Assembly: GCA_003661775.1 (NCBI GenBank)
Contig: QMWT01000009.1
Span: 1-22,471, forward strand
From: Thermoprotei archaeon
GTDB lineage: Archaea > Thermoproteota > Thermoprotei_A > Sulfolobales > Ignisphaeraceae
Direction of reading: 5' to 3'
DNA: 22,471 bases
A program made the translations under genes and the position numbers. Position 1 is the first letter of the stretch, and each line of letters opens with the position of its first letter. Shown here piece after piece: positions 8,152-15,174 of the stretch. The notes beneath the pieces were generated by a model. It ran no database searches. It saw nothing but the letters and a program-made list of their open reading frames with translations, and had not been told where the DNA came from.

Positions 8152-8688
8152 GTGTTTAGGAAAATTTCGAAGGGTATCGACATGAGAAGATTTAAAGCAA
8201 GGCTCATGCTGATGCTCGCACTTCTAAAAGAACTGAAGATTAGAACTGACAACAATATCGATATGGTTAGACATAGCCGCGAAAGATTGCTTATACGGGT
8301 CAAGGTCATCGAGGAGAGATTGGGAAGAAAATATGCGGCACGCTTCCTTAGGGAGGCCAAGAGCTACGAAGCACTCGAGATACACCTCAGCTACGTCTCG
8401 GCACTTCTAGAAAGACTTATACTTAGACTAGAAACTTTGACTATCACCAATTCATTGGTTGAAGCTGCGATCCTTGCATCTAAGCTCATTCAAGAGTTGA
8501 AGAAGAGTGTCGTCTACGGACTGCCTCAGTTCAGTGTGATCGTGGATGAGCTCGAGAAGATCTCACGTGATCTTGTGGAAGCTTCAAAGAATTCCGGCTA
8601 TACTCCTCGTAGCGATGTGGTATCTGAGGAAGCACGTAGGATATTAGAGGAGGCTAAGGTTGTAGCGTCTAGCCGGGAACATCGCTGA
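8152..8688 (+). CDS. CdvB-family ESCRT-III-like protein
   Basis: A 178-residue helical protein of the archaeal ESCRT-III (Snf7/CdvB) family, which polymerises on membranes during cell division and vesicle release. Seen: a basic first helix (about 12-30), a second helix pair (about 40-98) ending in ERLILRLETLTI, a helix with AAILASKLIQELKKSV, then VIVDELEKISRDLVEAS and the diagnostic C-terminal SEEARRILEEAKVVASSRE (158-176). The length matches CdvB1/B2/B3-type core proteins; there is no C-terminal winged helix as in CdvB proper. A stop (TAA 8137-8139) just upstream in frame fixes the start at GTG 8152. No cdvA or cdvC lies nearby. The 3' end overlaps the opposing methyltransferase gene by 20 bp. 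Confidence 0.82.
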   Translation: MFRKISKGIDMRRFKARLMLMLALLKELKIRTDNNIDMVRHSRERLLIRVKVIEERLGRKYAARFLREAKSYEALEIHLSYVSALLERLILRLETLTITNSLVEAAILASKLIQELKKSVVYGLPQFSVIVDELEKISRDLVEASKNSGYTPRSDVVSEEARRILEEAKVVASSREHR

Positions 8689-9166
8689 TGCCTTTTACGT
8701 AGAGGTAGAGTGTAGCTATTCTTGTTGGAAGACTGACCTTAACTACCTGTATTGGCCGCCAGCCCGGGATTTCGAAATCTAAGGTCACAACTCTCGTACC
8801 TTCTCTAAGCTCTCTCTCCAGTTTAGGTTTAAGAGCTCGGTTTACTGAGGTTAATAAATACATATAGACTACAGTAGCATCCGAAAGATCTACATTGAAG
8901 AAGTCCTCATTTACGAACTCTATAAGATCCTCAATGCCCTCCGACTTGGCATTCTCGCGGGCTTTTTCCAACAGAGACGTATTTAACTCGACACATACAC
9001 CCCTTGAAGCACCCTCTTTAATAGCTCTTATTACAACTCTTCCATCTCCACAGCCCAAGTCGTAGAACACATCTCCGCGCCGCACCTTGGCAAGGTTCAT
9101 GATGTAGTCAAGAAGTTCTTCTCTTGTGGGAACCCATGGAACTCTTATACCCTCGTAGTACGCCAT
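8669..9166 (-). CDS. aKMT-like protein lysine methyltransferase
   Basis: A small class I SAM-dependent methyltransferase of 165 residues, closely resembling crenarchaeal aKMT, which methylates lysines on many proteins including chromatin proteins. Seen: the N-terminal VPWVPTREELLDYIMNLA, motif I DLGCGDGR (36-43), the acidic VCVELN at the end of strand 2, VNEDFFNVDLSDATVVYMYL (85-104) and the family-typical LKPKLERELREGTRVV with DFEIPGWRP. The frame opens at GTG 9181, but ATG 9164-9166 has GGTGG 4 nt upstream, so I use it. The gene is convergent with the ESCRT-III gene and overlaps it by 20 bp. Confidence 0.85.
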   Translation of the reverse strand: MAYYEGIRVPWVPTREELLDYIMNLAKVRRGDVFYDLGCGDGRVVIRAIKEGASRGVCVELNTSLLEKARENAKSEGIEDLIEFVNEDFFNVDLSDATVVYMYLLTSVNRALKPKLERELREGTRVVTLDFEIPGWRPIQVVKVSLPTRIATLYLYVKGISDVPG

Positions 9167-9234
9167 GATCCCACCATGCACTCCTCTATCTGCTGATACT
9201 GGTAGAGATTATAACGTGTTTCGGTAGAGGGATT

Positions 9235-9558
9235 TTATTCTTCCTTGGTGGGGAGCTCGACGGATAATACCGACGAAACTAAGGATTCTAGTCTTTCTAG
9301 CCGACGAAGTGTTGAATCTAGAATCTCCGATAGTACATGGATCTTGCCCTCGATATAGGCAAGTCTATCCTCAAGTTCTTCAGAGGCGCTGCGCCCGTTC
9401 GCCGCCGTCACTACGAGGTTATCTCCTTCTCTGATTTTCCTCAGTCCGTCCCTTATCAACACCTTAATTAAATCGGTTACCTGTATTCCCATGCCCTCCG
9501 CTATCTCCTTCAATTCTTTGTAGATAGCTTCAGGAAGCGATAAGTGCACTGTTGGCAA
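9235..9558 (-). CDS. Ribbon-helix-helix regulator with coiled-coil tail
   Basis: A 107-residue DNA-binding protein. The N-terminus (VHLSLPEAIYKELKEIAEGM followed by GIQVTDLIKVLIRDGLRKI) is a ribbon-helix-helix of the CopG/MetJ type. Residues 60-100 carry a heptad-like coiled coil (LEDRLAYIEGKIHVLSEILD and LRRLERLESLVSSVLSV), probably for oligomerisation. The start is TTG with a clean AAGGTG site (9566-9571, minus strand) and 7-nt spacer; a TATA element CATATATAG lies at 9612-9620. No partner toxin is adjacent. It is divergent from a second ribbon-helix-helix gene across 161 bp. Target genes unknown. Confidence 0.8.
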   Translation of the reverse strand: MPTVHLSLPEAIYKELKEIAEGMGIQVTDLIKVLIRDGLRKIREGDNLVVTAANGRSASEELEDRLAYIEGKIHVLSEILDSTLRRLERLESLVSSVLSVELPTKEE

Positions 9559-9611
9559 GTAGATGCACCTTGCTGCTATCGCTTTCTCAAGAAGATTCTA
9601 TGCAAAACTCT

Positions 9612-9620
9612 CTATATATG
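9612..9620 (-). promoter_or_regulatory. TATA box of the ribbon-helix-helix gene
   Basis: CATATATAG on the minus strand sits about 55 nt before the TTG start, predicting a leader of about 30 nt that contains the AAGGTG site. Confidence 0.5.
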
Positions 9621-9719
9621 CACGCGCTATATGGATTCCGACCACAAGAGTTCTCTGGTAATACTCTGGAGCACACTCACACAAGAAGCTTACTACGAAG
9701 TAGATCTGGATGAGCTAGT

Positions 9720-9908
9720 ATGAGGGTCGTAAGCTTCAAGCTGGAAGAAGAACTGCTCGAACTACTAGATCTATACGCTAGACAGCGCGGTAAAAGCCGG
9801 TCTGAGGTGATAAGGGAAGCAATAGTGAACCTGCTACAGAGCGAAGTGGGGACGATCAAGCTTTCACAGAGGCCGGATTTAAGGGTTAAAAAGCTGAGAG
9901 TTTTATGA
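9720..9908 (+). CDS. CopG-type ribbon-helix-helix protein, 62 aa
   Basis: A 62-residue protein whose first 42 residues are a standard ribbon-helix-helix: strand MRVVSFKLEEELLELLDLYA, then RGKSRSEVIREAIVNLL. The short basic tail (LSQRPDLRVKKLRVL) is unrecognised. ATG 9720 follows a weak GGATGAG. No toxin gene adjoins, so it is more likely a transcriptional regulator than an antitoxin. The opposing UPF0173 gene ends 15 bp downstream. Confidence 0.82.
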   Translation: MRVVSFKLEEELLELLDLYARQRGKSRSEVIREAIVNLLQSEVGTIKLSQRPDLRVKKLRVL

Positions 9909-9923
9909 CCTCTACAAGGATTT

Positions 9924-10574
9924 TCATGGAGGTGTGAGTATCAGTATTTTCTTTGAGGGTATGCTCTCCTTCTTCAATTCTACGTAGTTCGTAGTCAGCC
10001 TCTCTACACTCCAAGGATCTCTTACGAGGCCGAGGAAGTTGTCCACGCGCTTCAATGGAAGGTTAAGTCCCTCAACCCAGTAGTGCATAGGTATCACTAC
10101 CTGCGGATCTAAGAGCTCTATGACCTGCCAAGACTCGTGGGGTCCTACAGTATAGACACCCCCCACTGGTACAAGCAGTACATCGACAGGTCTCAACGCT
10201 CTCACATGCTCATCCTCGAGCACATGGCCTAGATCTCCTAAATGCGCAACACTTATACCCTCCGCCTCGACCCTGTACATCACAACTTCACCGCGTCTTC
10301 TTCCCTTGACGGTGTCGTGGTACGCCTTCACACCGCGTATCTTTACATTATTGACTTGATGCTCACCCTCAGCCATTCTGAGGATCTTCGCACTTCCCTT
10401 AGCAACAAGCTGGTACGCATTATGATCAAAGTGTTCGTGCGTTATTAGAACTACATCAGCTTCAACTCTAGGAGGTTTTATCCCTAAGCTGTGCCCATCG
10501 TGCGGATCGAGAACTATGGTAAAGTTACCCGTTTTGATCTCGAAGCACGCGTGCCCGTGCCAGCGGATTAACAT
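9924..10574 (-). CDS. UPF0173-family metal-dependent hydrolase (MBL fold)
   Basis: A 216-residue metallo-beta-lactamase-fold hydrolase of the UlaG/UPF0173 group. Seen: N-terminal IRWHGHACFEI (3-13), metal ligands in THEHFDH (H46, H48, D50, H51), a later GVKAYHD, HLGDLGHVL and C-terminal VVIPMHYW. Length and order fit UPF0173. The frame opens at ATG 10601, but ATG 10572-10574 has a strong GAGGAGGTG site (10581-10589) with a 6-nt spacer, and the upstream ATG falls at or before the predicted transcription start. Substrate unknown. The protein is intact, unlike the MBL pseudogene at 7201-8139, and the two are not close paralogues. Confidence 0.88.
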   Translation of the reverse strand: MLIRWHGHACFEIKTGNFTIVLDPHDGHSLGIKPPRVEADVVLITHEHFDHNAYQLVAKGSAKILRMAEGEHQVNNVKIRGVKAYHDTVKGRRRGEVVMYRVEAEGISVAHLGDLGHVLEDEHVRALRPVDVLLVPVGGVYTVGPHESWQVIELLDPQVVIPMHYWVEGLNLPLKRVDNFLGLVRDPWSVERLTTNYVELKKESIPSKKILILTPP

Positions 10575-10614
10575 GGTTAGCACCTCCTCGCTGATACACA
10601 TTGTTTTGATGAAT

Positions 10615-10625
10615 AATATATATAC
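10615..10625. promoter_or_regulatory. Shared bidirectional TATA element
   Basis: AATATATATAC reads as a TATA box on both strands. On the minus strand it predicts transcription from about 10594, about 20 nt before the UPF0173 ATG. On the plus strand it would start near 10646, leaving a leader of about 45 nt for UPF0147. No other strong TATA was seen in the 116-bp divergent gap. Confidence 0.5.
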
Positions 10626-10690
10626 AGTCTAAAAAGAAATGTCTCTAGCTGGACTTGAGATTATTCGCAGTAGTGTAACGGGTGGTGAGT

Positions 10691-11008
10691 ATGAGTAACG
10701 AGAGGAAGAGTCCCAAAATACCTGTACAGCTGAAAACCAAGCCTATGGCATACGATAATGAGGCTAAGATAAGACAAGCTCTGATGCTGTTGATGAGAAT
10801 AATAAATGATTCATCTATACCGCGTAACATAAGAAGGGCGGCTACACAGGCTGTGCGGGCTCTTTCCGATAAATCGTTATCACCCGCTGTAAGAGCCGCT
10901 AATGCTGTAGGTATTCTAGACGAAGTTAGCCAAGATCCAAACATGCCTATACATGCAAGGACGACTCTATGGACCATAATAACGCTGCTTGAAACCGTCA
11001 AGGACTAA
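10691..11008 (+). CDS. UPF0147 family protein
   Basis: A small, all-helical archaeal protein of 105 residues. The core IRQALMLLMRIINDSSIPRN, then RRAATQAVRALSD, SPAVRAANAVGILDEVSQDP and MPIHARTTLWTIITLLE is the typical UPF0147 pattern of HEAT-like repeats. Function is not established for the family. GTG codons at 10682 and 10685 are in frame, but they form the GGTGGTG ribosome binding site for ATG 10691, so I use the ATG. The FAU-1 gene follows directly, probably co-transcribed. Confidence 0.9.
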   Translation: MSNERKSPKIPVQLKTKPMAYDNEAKIRQALMLLMRIINDSSIPRNIRRAATQAVRALSDKSLSPAVRAANAVGILDEVSQDPNMPIHARTTLWTIITLLETVKD

Positions 11009-11084
11009 GCTTCGTGTGCTCAGTGCTGCACAATCCGTAAACGAACTTTTTAATCCAAGATATCTGGATTCCATGGGTGGTTGT

Positions 11085-12527
11085 GTGTTTAAGTACCGAG
11101 TTCGCGGTATATATGCAACAGCGCTAGCTAAGCTCATTCTAGATAGCGAAGCCGAGCTTGTTGACCTATCCAAGCAGCTAGCCGATAGGCTAGGCATGGA
11201 TAGAAGAAGTGATGTCGCCCCCGACGCAACTATTAAGGTTAGCAGAGACCCCAATAGAATCATAGTCGTGGGATTCAGAGACGCTGTTATGCACTTCGTG
11301 AACAAGATCCTTGGAGAAATCCCTGGATTAGCGAAGAAGGTGTACGAAGTAGGGCCGTACTCTGTACTCAAGGTTAAGGTCATTCGAAGAGATGATATCA
11401 CGTGCTACGCTGAGACACCGCTGGGCAAGGCTATTCTTCAGGACGCTAGGTGTTACGAAGGTGAGGAGCTTGTAGCACACGTGGTGAAGCTACCTCTAGA
11501 GAATCAAGGTCCTGTAGTTATAAAGCGTGGCGCTGCTGTTGTAGGGAGATACGTAACTGTTAGTACAAGTAGCGATAAACCAGTGGTTCTTTTCAGCGAG
11601 TTCATAAAGGATATGGATAGAAGAGCTGAGCTCTTCACATTATCCCAGCAGGTTCTGCGCGAGGGCATTAATGTTAAGTGGAGGAGTGCTGCCAAGGAGG
11701 CGAACATAGAAGTTCTCACAAGCGAGCTTCAAGAAGTGATTAAGAAGCTTAGGGAGGTAGGGTCAAAAGCACGCGAAGTACCTGTCCCCGGTGTTGTTCA
11801 AATAGGCGAATCTATTGCTATGATAGAGATGAGCTCGGTGGCGAAACGAGCTTTAGATGATGTCAGGCGCAAGGTTGTGCCTACGACCCCCCTACACCAC
11901 GAGCTCAAGGCATGCATCGATATGCCGAACGAACTAGTGGAATTCGCAGATATGGTCTCAAGTTATGTGGATCCTGGAGCACTCGAGCTAGCCTTCTTGA
12001 AATATCTATACGAAAAGATGAAGGATATCAGCAAGATCTACCTCGAGCACCGCAAGCCCGATGGTGAGGTAATCACCATAGGTCCCATAGAGATCGAGAA
12101 GGTGACTTTTGAAGGTAACAGGCTCGAGTTAGTAGGTCAGAGAACTGTTAAGAGTCCAGGCGTCTACGATGGGATAAATGTGGAAAAAGAACCCGGTGAT
12201 AGGATTGAGACTAGGATCATGTGGAACGAGTGGTATGTAGTGCATCGTTACTTCTCGGCTGATGGTAAGCTCAAGGGCATCTACGTGAATATAAATACAC
12301 CTCCAGAGCTCTGCCCTAGAGGCATGGTTAGATACCTTGACTTGTACGTAGATGTTGTATATGATGCGCTAAGCAATGAAAAGAGGATTGTGGACAAGGA
12401 GCTTCTTCAGGAGGCTAAATCCAAGGGCTTGATCGGTGAAGATCTGTACACAGAAGCTACGAAGAGAGCTAACAATGCCTTGGATATGATTGAACGTTTC
12501 GCGGATTACCCCCCAGGAGCTACTTAG
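11085..12527 (+). CDS. FAU-1 / RNase E-G-like RNA-binding protein
   Basis: A probable FAU-1 family protein (AU-rich RNA binding, with ribonuclease activity reported for the family). The N-terminus FKYRVRGIYATALAKLILD matches its S1-like start. The C-terminal third is a DUF402 domain (IGPIEIEKVTFEGNRLELVG; MWNEWYVVHRYFSADGKLKG; NINTPPELC; YLDLYVDVV). The frame extends upstream to TTG 10989, overlapping UPF0147 by 20 bp, but that extension is not protein-like, while GTG 11085-11087 has GGGTGG (11075-11080) with a 4-nt spacer. From there the protein has 480 residues, the expected size. It probably acts in rRNA or mRNA processing in the cytoplasm. The convergent AbrB-PhoU gene ends 22 bp downstream. 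Confidence 0.85.
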   Translation: MFKYRVRGIYATALAKLILDSEAELVDLSKQLADRLGMDRRSDVAPDATIKVSRDPNRIIVVGFRDAVMHFVNKILGEIPGLAKKVYEVGPYSVLKVKVIRRDDITCYAETPLGKAILQDARCYEGEELVAHVVKLPLENQGPVVIKRGAAVVGRYVTVSTSSDKPVVLFSEFIKDMDRRAELFTLSQQVLREGINVKWRSAAKEANIEVLTSELQEVIKKLREVGSKAREVPVPGVVQIGESIAMIEMSSVAKRALDDVRRKVVPTTPLHHELKACIDMPNELVEFADMVSSYVDPGALELAFLKYLYEKMKDISKIYLEHRKPDGEVITIGPIEIEKVTFEGNRLELVGQRTVKSPGVYDGINVEKEPGDRIETRIMWNEWYVVHRYFSADGKLKGIYVNINTPPELCPRGMVRYLDLYVDVVYDALSNEKRIVDKELLQEAKSKGLIGEDLYTEATKRANNALDMIERFADYPPGAT

Positions 12528-12549
12528 CTCGGTGATCTACCCATTATAT

Positions 12550-13530
12550 CTAGCTCTTTCCTTCTTGGGAGGGGGAGATGCTCTTCTCCTCAGAATACCT
12601 GACGAGTTTAGCCGTTGCAACCTCGGCTATTTCGGCCGCCTCGTATATGCTTACTGTTGCCTCATGTGCTAAGGCCATTGATTCAGGTGCCTGCATGCAC
12701 TTCGAAGTTGAAGAGAATATTCTTTGACTCATATTCTCTCGCTCCATCAGTATCCTTATAGCCATGTCTATGTTGCCTTCAATGTATGAGTTTATTGCTT
12801 TAGACACGTAAGATGATACCTGTGCAAATACTTCGCGAAATACGGCCTTGCATTCACCGGATATCTTCGACTGTATTCGGAGGAGGGTGCTCGAGACCCT
12901 GTCAAGGCAATCGCCTATATGCTCCAAGCTCTTTATGACTAACATCTTGTCTAGAGCATCCTGTGGGCTTCTGAAGGCAGTTCTCTTTATAGTTCTTATA
13001 CCGAGGAAGTGCAGTCTATCAAGATCGTCGTCAAGCTTAAGGAGCTGCTCTAGATTACTTGGATCTGAAGAGCTGAAGTACTCCATAAGGAGCTCAAACA
13101 TGGTCTCGACAGTGGTCTTCATAGATGCTATAACCTCGTCTACGCTCGTATTCAGCTCATCAACAGAGATCTTTATGGTGAATTGCTTGCCGTTCATAGC
13201 TATGGCGCCGGGCAGCCTCATAGCAACGTTGTAAAAGGCCTTCCTGGCACTGCCTCTATCGCCCTCTACTATGAGCGAATCGAACCCCTCTATGTACCCC
13301 GCGATGATCATGCGGGACATAGTCGCTATATCCTTCGCTCTGAGCTTAACTGTTAGTAGAGCTTTTGGTTGCATAACGTTGAGCGGTTTAACTGTTATGA
13401 AGCCCGGGCCCAGAGAAACCTCAACATTAGACCCGATGTTGAGACCTAGAACGGGAAGCCACTCTTTAGGAATTGTTATACCAACACTACGCTCACCAAT
13501 CTTTATTATTCTCCTAACGGTACTGAGCAT
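12550..13530 (-). CDS. AbrB-PhoU domain regulator
   Basis: A 326-residue two-domain protein: an N-terminal AbrB/SpoVT swapped-hairpin DNA-binding domain (about 5-50: RRIIKIGERSVGITIPKEWL, then NVEVSLGPGFITVKPL) and a helical PhoU-like region (about 165-315, two three-helix repeats with DDLDRLHFLG and LVIKSLEHIGDCLDRVSS). This fusion is known in archaea and is often linked to phosphate control, but no pst transporter genes are present here. The frame continues upstream to ATG 13647, but ATG 13528-13530 has AAGGTG (13538-13543) with a 7-nt spacer, behind a TATA box at 13575-13584, so the shorter form is right. Confidence 0.88.
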   Translation of the reverse strand: MLSTVRRIIKIGERSVGITIPKEWLPVLGLNIGSNVEVSLGPGFITVKPLNVMQPKALLTVKLRAKDIATMSRMIIAGYIEGFDSLIVEGDRGSARKAFYNVAMRLPGAIAMNGKQFTIKISVDELNTSVDEVIASMKTTVETMFELLMEYFSSSDPSNLEQLLKLDDDLDRLHFLGIRTIKRTAFRSPQDALDKMLVIKSLEHIGDCLDRVSSTLLRIQSKISGECKAVFREVFAQVSSYVSKAINSYIEGNIDMAIRILMERENMSQRIFSSTSKCMQAPESMALAHEATVSIYEAAEIAEVATAKLVRYSEEKSISPSQEGKS

Positions 13531-13574
13531 GGTTCTACACCTTATTACACTCGAATAGATACGAGGTATTGCAA

Positions 13575-13584
13575 GTATAAAAGC
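13575..13584 (-). promoter_or_regulatory. TATA box of the AbrB-PhoU gene
   Basis: GCTTTTATAC on the minus strand predicts transcription from about 13552, leaving a leader of about 22 nt that holds the AAGGTG site. This placement rules out the longer start at 13647. Confidence 0.6.
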
Positions 13585-13655
13585 TGTACTGAGTTTGCCA
13601 GAGAACCTCCTAATAAGCCTCCTTCTACCCCGATATTCATCATCCATCAGAGGGC

Positions 13656-13669
13656 ATGACTTCAGTCAT
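13656..13669. repeat. Palindrome ATGACTTCAGTCAT
   Basis: A 14-bp inverted repeat with perfect 6-bp arms and a 2-bp centre, in the divergent gap between the AbrB-PhoU and PflX-like genes. It is a candidate regulator site. Confidence 0.45.
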
Positions 13670-13713
13670 CAGCTGAGAACTCCGTGTAAGATGTAGGTGT
13701 GGAAGCCACATGA

Positions 13714-13733
13714 AGTTTACTGAGCAGTAAACT
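13714..13733. repeat. 20-bp inverted repeat
   Basis: AGTTTACTGAGCAGTAAACT has perfect 9-bp arms around a 2-bp centre. It lies about 100 bp upstream of the PflX-like start, beyond its TATA-like element, and 61 bp centre to centre from the palindrome at 13656-13669. The position suggests an operator, not a terminator. Confidence 0.55.
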
Positions 13734-13782
13734 AGGTTTTAATCTGAAGGAAAGGAATTTTGGCGGTTAGCTTAAACACTTT

Positions 13783-13791
13783 GCTAAATAG
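13783..13791 (+). promoter_or_regulatory. TATA-like element of the PflX-like gene
   Basis: GCTAAATAG sits about 29 nt before ATG 13816, predicting a leaderless or nearly leaderless message. TTAGC at 13767-13771 and GCTAA at 13783-13787 form a small inverted repeat that overlaps it. Confidence 0.35.
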
Positions 13792-13815
13792 AGATTCTAT
13801 GGGGTATCACGAGTA

Positions 13816-14985
13816 ATGTTGTGGACGAGATACGTAACGCCATCCATGGTAGCAGCTCTGAGGCCCGATGCCTTGGAGGCCCTAGAAAATCCTGTGTTCA
13901 AAAAAGCGTTGAGATGGTACTACCTAGTCATGGACGATAGAAGGCCTGCTAAGTTCATGATCGCTAAACGGGTAGAGCTTTCTGAGAGTAAGCTAGATAC
14001 GTTAGAGGAAGATGGGTTATGGTCGCTACATAGGGAGGCCGAGAAGGTCTTCGCCTCGATCTTGAAAGAGGTTGAGTGCGAGGATCTTGATTATGAAAGC
14101 TTTAAGAAGAGGTATCCTCAACAAAACCCAAACTTCTTAGACCTTAAAACAAAGATCGCATACACTATTCTGAGAAGATGCAGATTCTGCGAATTTAGGT
14201 GTAGTGTTAATAGAACTGCGGAAAACTCTAAGCGGGGTGTGTGCAGACTAGGCAAGGTAACATACGTACATTCTTGGTTCCATCATATGGGTGAAGAAGC
14301 ACCTCTTGTACCCAGCGGAACGATATTCTATGGTAGCTGCAACTTCCGATGCGTCTACTGTCAGAACTGGGATATAAGCCAGGTAGAGCCATTTGCAGGA
14401 ATCCCCGTAACACCAAAACAATTGGCATCAATACAACGTGAGCTCAGAGAACACGGTGCGAGGAACATAAATCATGTAGGTGGAGATCCTACGCCGAACA
14501 TACACACTATTATAGATAGTATGAGGTACTTAGATGTTAATGTACCTCAGCTATGGAACAGTAACTTCTACATGTCTCAGGAATCTATGGAGATCCTCAA
14601 GCATATTATCGATATATGGCTACCAGACTTCAAGTACGGAAACGATAATTGCGCCCTCAGGCTTTCGGGAGTGCCAAGATATTTCGGGGTGGTTACCAGG
14701 AATCTCAAGATCGCGAATGAGAATGGAGATATGATTATCAGGCACCTAGTCCTTCCTAACCATGTGGAGTGCTGTAGTTTAAGAGTACTTAAGTGGATTG
14801 CTGAGAACCTACCTAGAGAACGAGTTCTCGTAAACATAATGGATCAGTACAGACCGGAGCATAAAGTTCTGAGAGAACCTGAGAAGTTCCGTGATATCTC
14901 GCGCAGGATAAGCATTGAGGAGCTTGAACGTGTTTATAATTATGCTGACAAGCTGGGCTTGCTATGGCGCGATATATCCCGATGA
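13816..14985 (+). CDS. PflX-type radical SAM activating-enzyme homologue
   Basis: A 389-residue radical SAM protein of the PflX group (COG1313, homologues of pyruvate formate-lyase activase). The radical SAM cluster ligands are C175, C179 and C182 in CNFRCVYCQN. Before them lies a second cysteine set, C122, C125, C129 and C143 (RRCRFCEFRCSVNR ... GVCRLG), typical of PflX. HVGGDPTPNIHTI is the SAM-binding GGDPTP strand, and DIWLPDFKYG and LVLPNHVECC follow the family. The first 110 residues are an extra helical segment. No glycyl-radical enzyme is encoded nearby, so the partner is unknown. ATG 13816 follows GGGGTATCAC. A tRNA gene lies downstream on the opposite strand. Confidence 0.87.
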   Translation: MLWTRYVTPSMVAALRPDALEALENPVFKKALRWYYLVMDDRRPAKFMIAKRVELSESKLDTLEEDGLWSLHREAEKVFASILKEVECEDLDYESFKKRYPQQNPNFLDLKTKIAYTILRRCRFCEFRCSVNRTAENSKRGVCRLGKVTYVHSWFHHMGEEAPLVPSGTIFYGSCNFRCVYCQNWDISQVEPFAGIPVTPKQLASIQRELREHGARNINHVGGDPTPNIHTIIDSMRYLDVNVPQLWNSNFYMSQESMEILKHIIDIWLPDFKYGNDNCALRLSGVPRYFGVVTRNLKIANENGDMIIRHLVLPNHVECCSLRVLKWIAENLPRERVLVNIMDQYRPEHKVLREPEKFRDISRRISIEELERVYNYADKLGLLWRDISR

Positions 14986-15023
14986 GGATGAAAAGAGTTT
15001 GTGAGGACATGTTTCGTATTTAG

Positions 15024-15132
15024 TGGTGCGGGGGGTGGGATTTGAACCCACGCAGGCCTACGCCAGCGGGTCTCCCACTTCTAACCAGAGGTCTTGAGCC
15101 CGCCCCCTTTGACCCGGCTCGGGCACCCCCGC
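15024..15132 (-). tRNA. tRNA-Leu (anticodon CAA) with intron
   Basis: On the minus strand the acceptor GCGGGGG (15132-15126) pairs with CCCCCGC (15034-15028). The discriminator is A and CCA is encoded (15026-15024). The D-stem pairs CCC with GGG; the anticodon stem GCGGG/CCCGC encloses loop CUCAAGA with anticodon CAA at 15096-15094; the long 14-nt variable arm and T-arm GTGGG TTCAAAT CCCAC confirm a class II tRNA-Leu. The mature tRNA is 85 nt plus CCA after removal of a 21-nt intron between positions 37 and 38. A possible TATA element CAAATAGAAA lies about 20 nt upstream (15145-15155). Confidence 0.95.
15072..15092 (-). other. tRNA-Leu intron, 21 nt, canonical position 37/38
   Basis: The intron begins after G37. 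The precursor can form a standard bulge-helix-bulge: exon CUCA (positions 32-35) pairs with intron UGGG (one wobble pair), and the two 3-nt bulges both read AGA, split as AG|A at each splice site. The intron's inner hairpin pairs UCU with AGA around a GGUU loop. This is the substrate of the archaeal tRNA splicing endonuclease. Confidence 0.88.
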
Positions 15133-15157
15133 ACCAACTTCCAATTTCTATTTGAGC

Positions 15158-15171
15158 GAGCTAATTAGCTC
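15158..15171. repeat. Palindrome GAGCTAATTAGCTC
   Basis: A perfect 14-bp palindrome, 3 bp after the stop of the ribbon-helix-helix gene and about 26 bp upstream of the tRNA-Leu 5' end. It may be a terminator of the upstream gene or a site in the tRNA promoter. Confidence 0.5.
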
Positions 15172-15174
15172 TAC

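Noticed and set aside
9720..9908. Type II antitoxin
   Set aside because: A CopG-type protein is present, but no adjacent toxin-like gene exists on either side.
10989..11084. 32-codon N-terminal extension of FAU-1 overlapping UPF0147
   Set aside because: It lacks family similarity, and GTG 11085 has a GGGTGG site directly upstream.
10967..11401. 144-codon minus-strand open frame
   Set aside because: It is antisense to FAU-1 and UPF0147, and its composition is typical of a shadow frame.
13531..13647. 39-codon N-terminal extension of the AbrB-PhoU gene
   Set aside because: A TATA box and AAGGTG site fall inside it, placing the true start at 13530.
13612..13674. Possible C/D box sRNA on the minus strand
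   Set aside because: CTGATGA, CTGA and GATGATGA motifs are present, but spacing to a D box fails (no CTGA about 12 nt after the last C-like box) and no target was evident.
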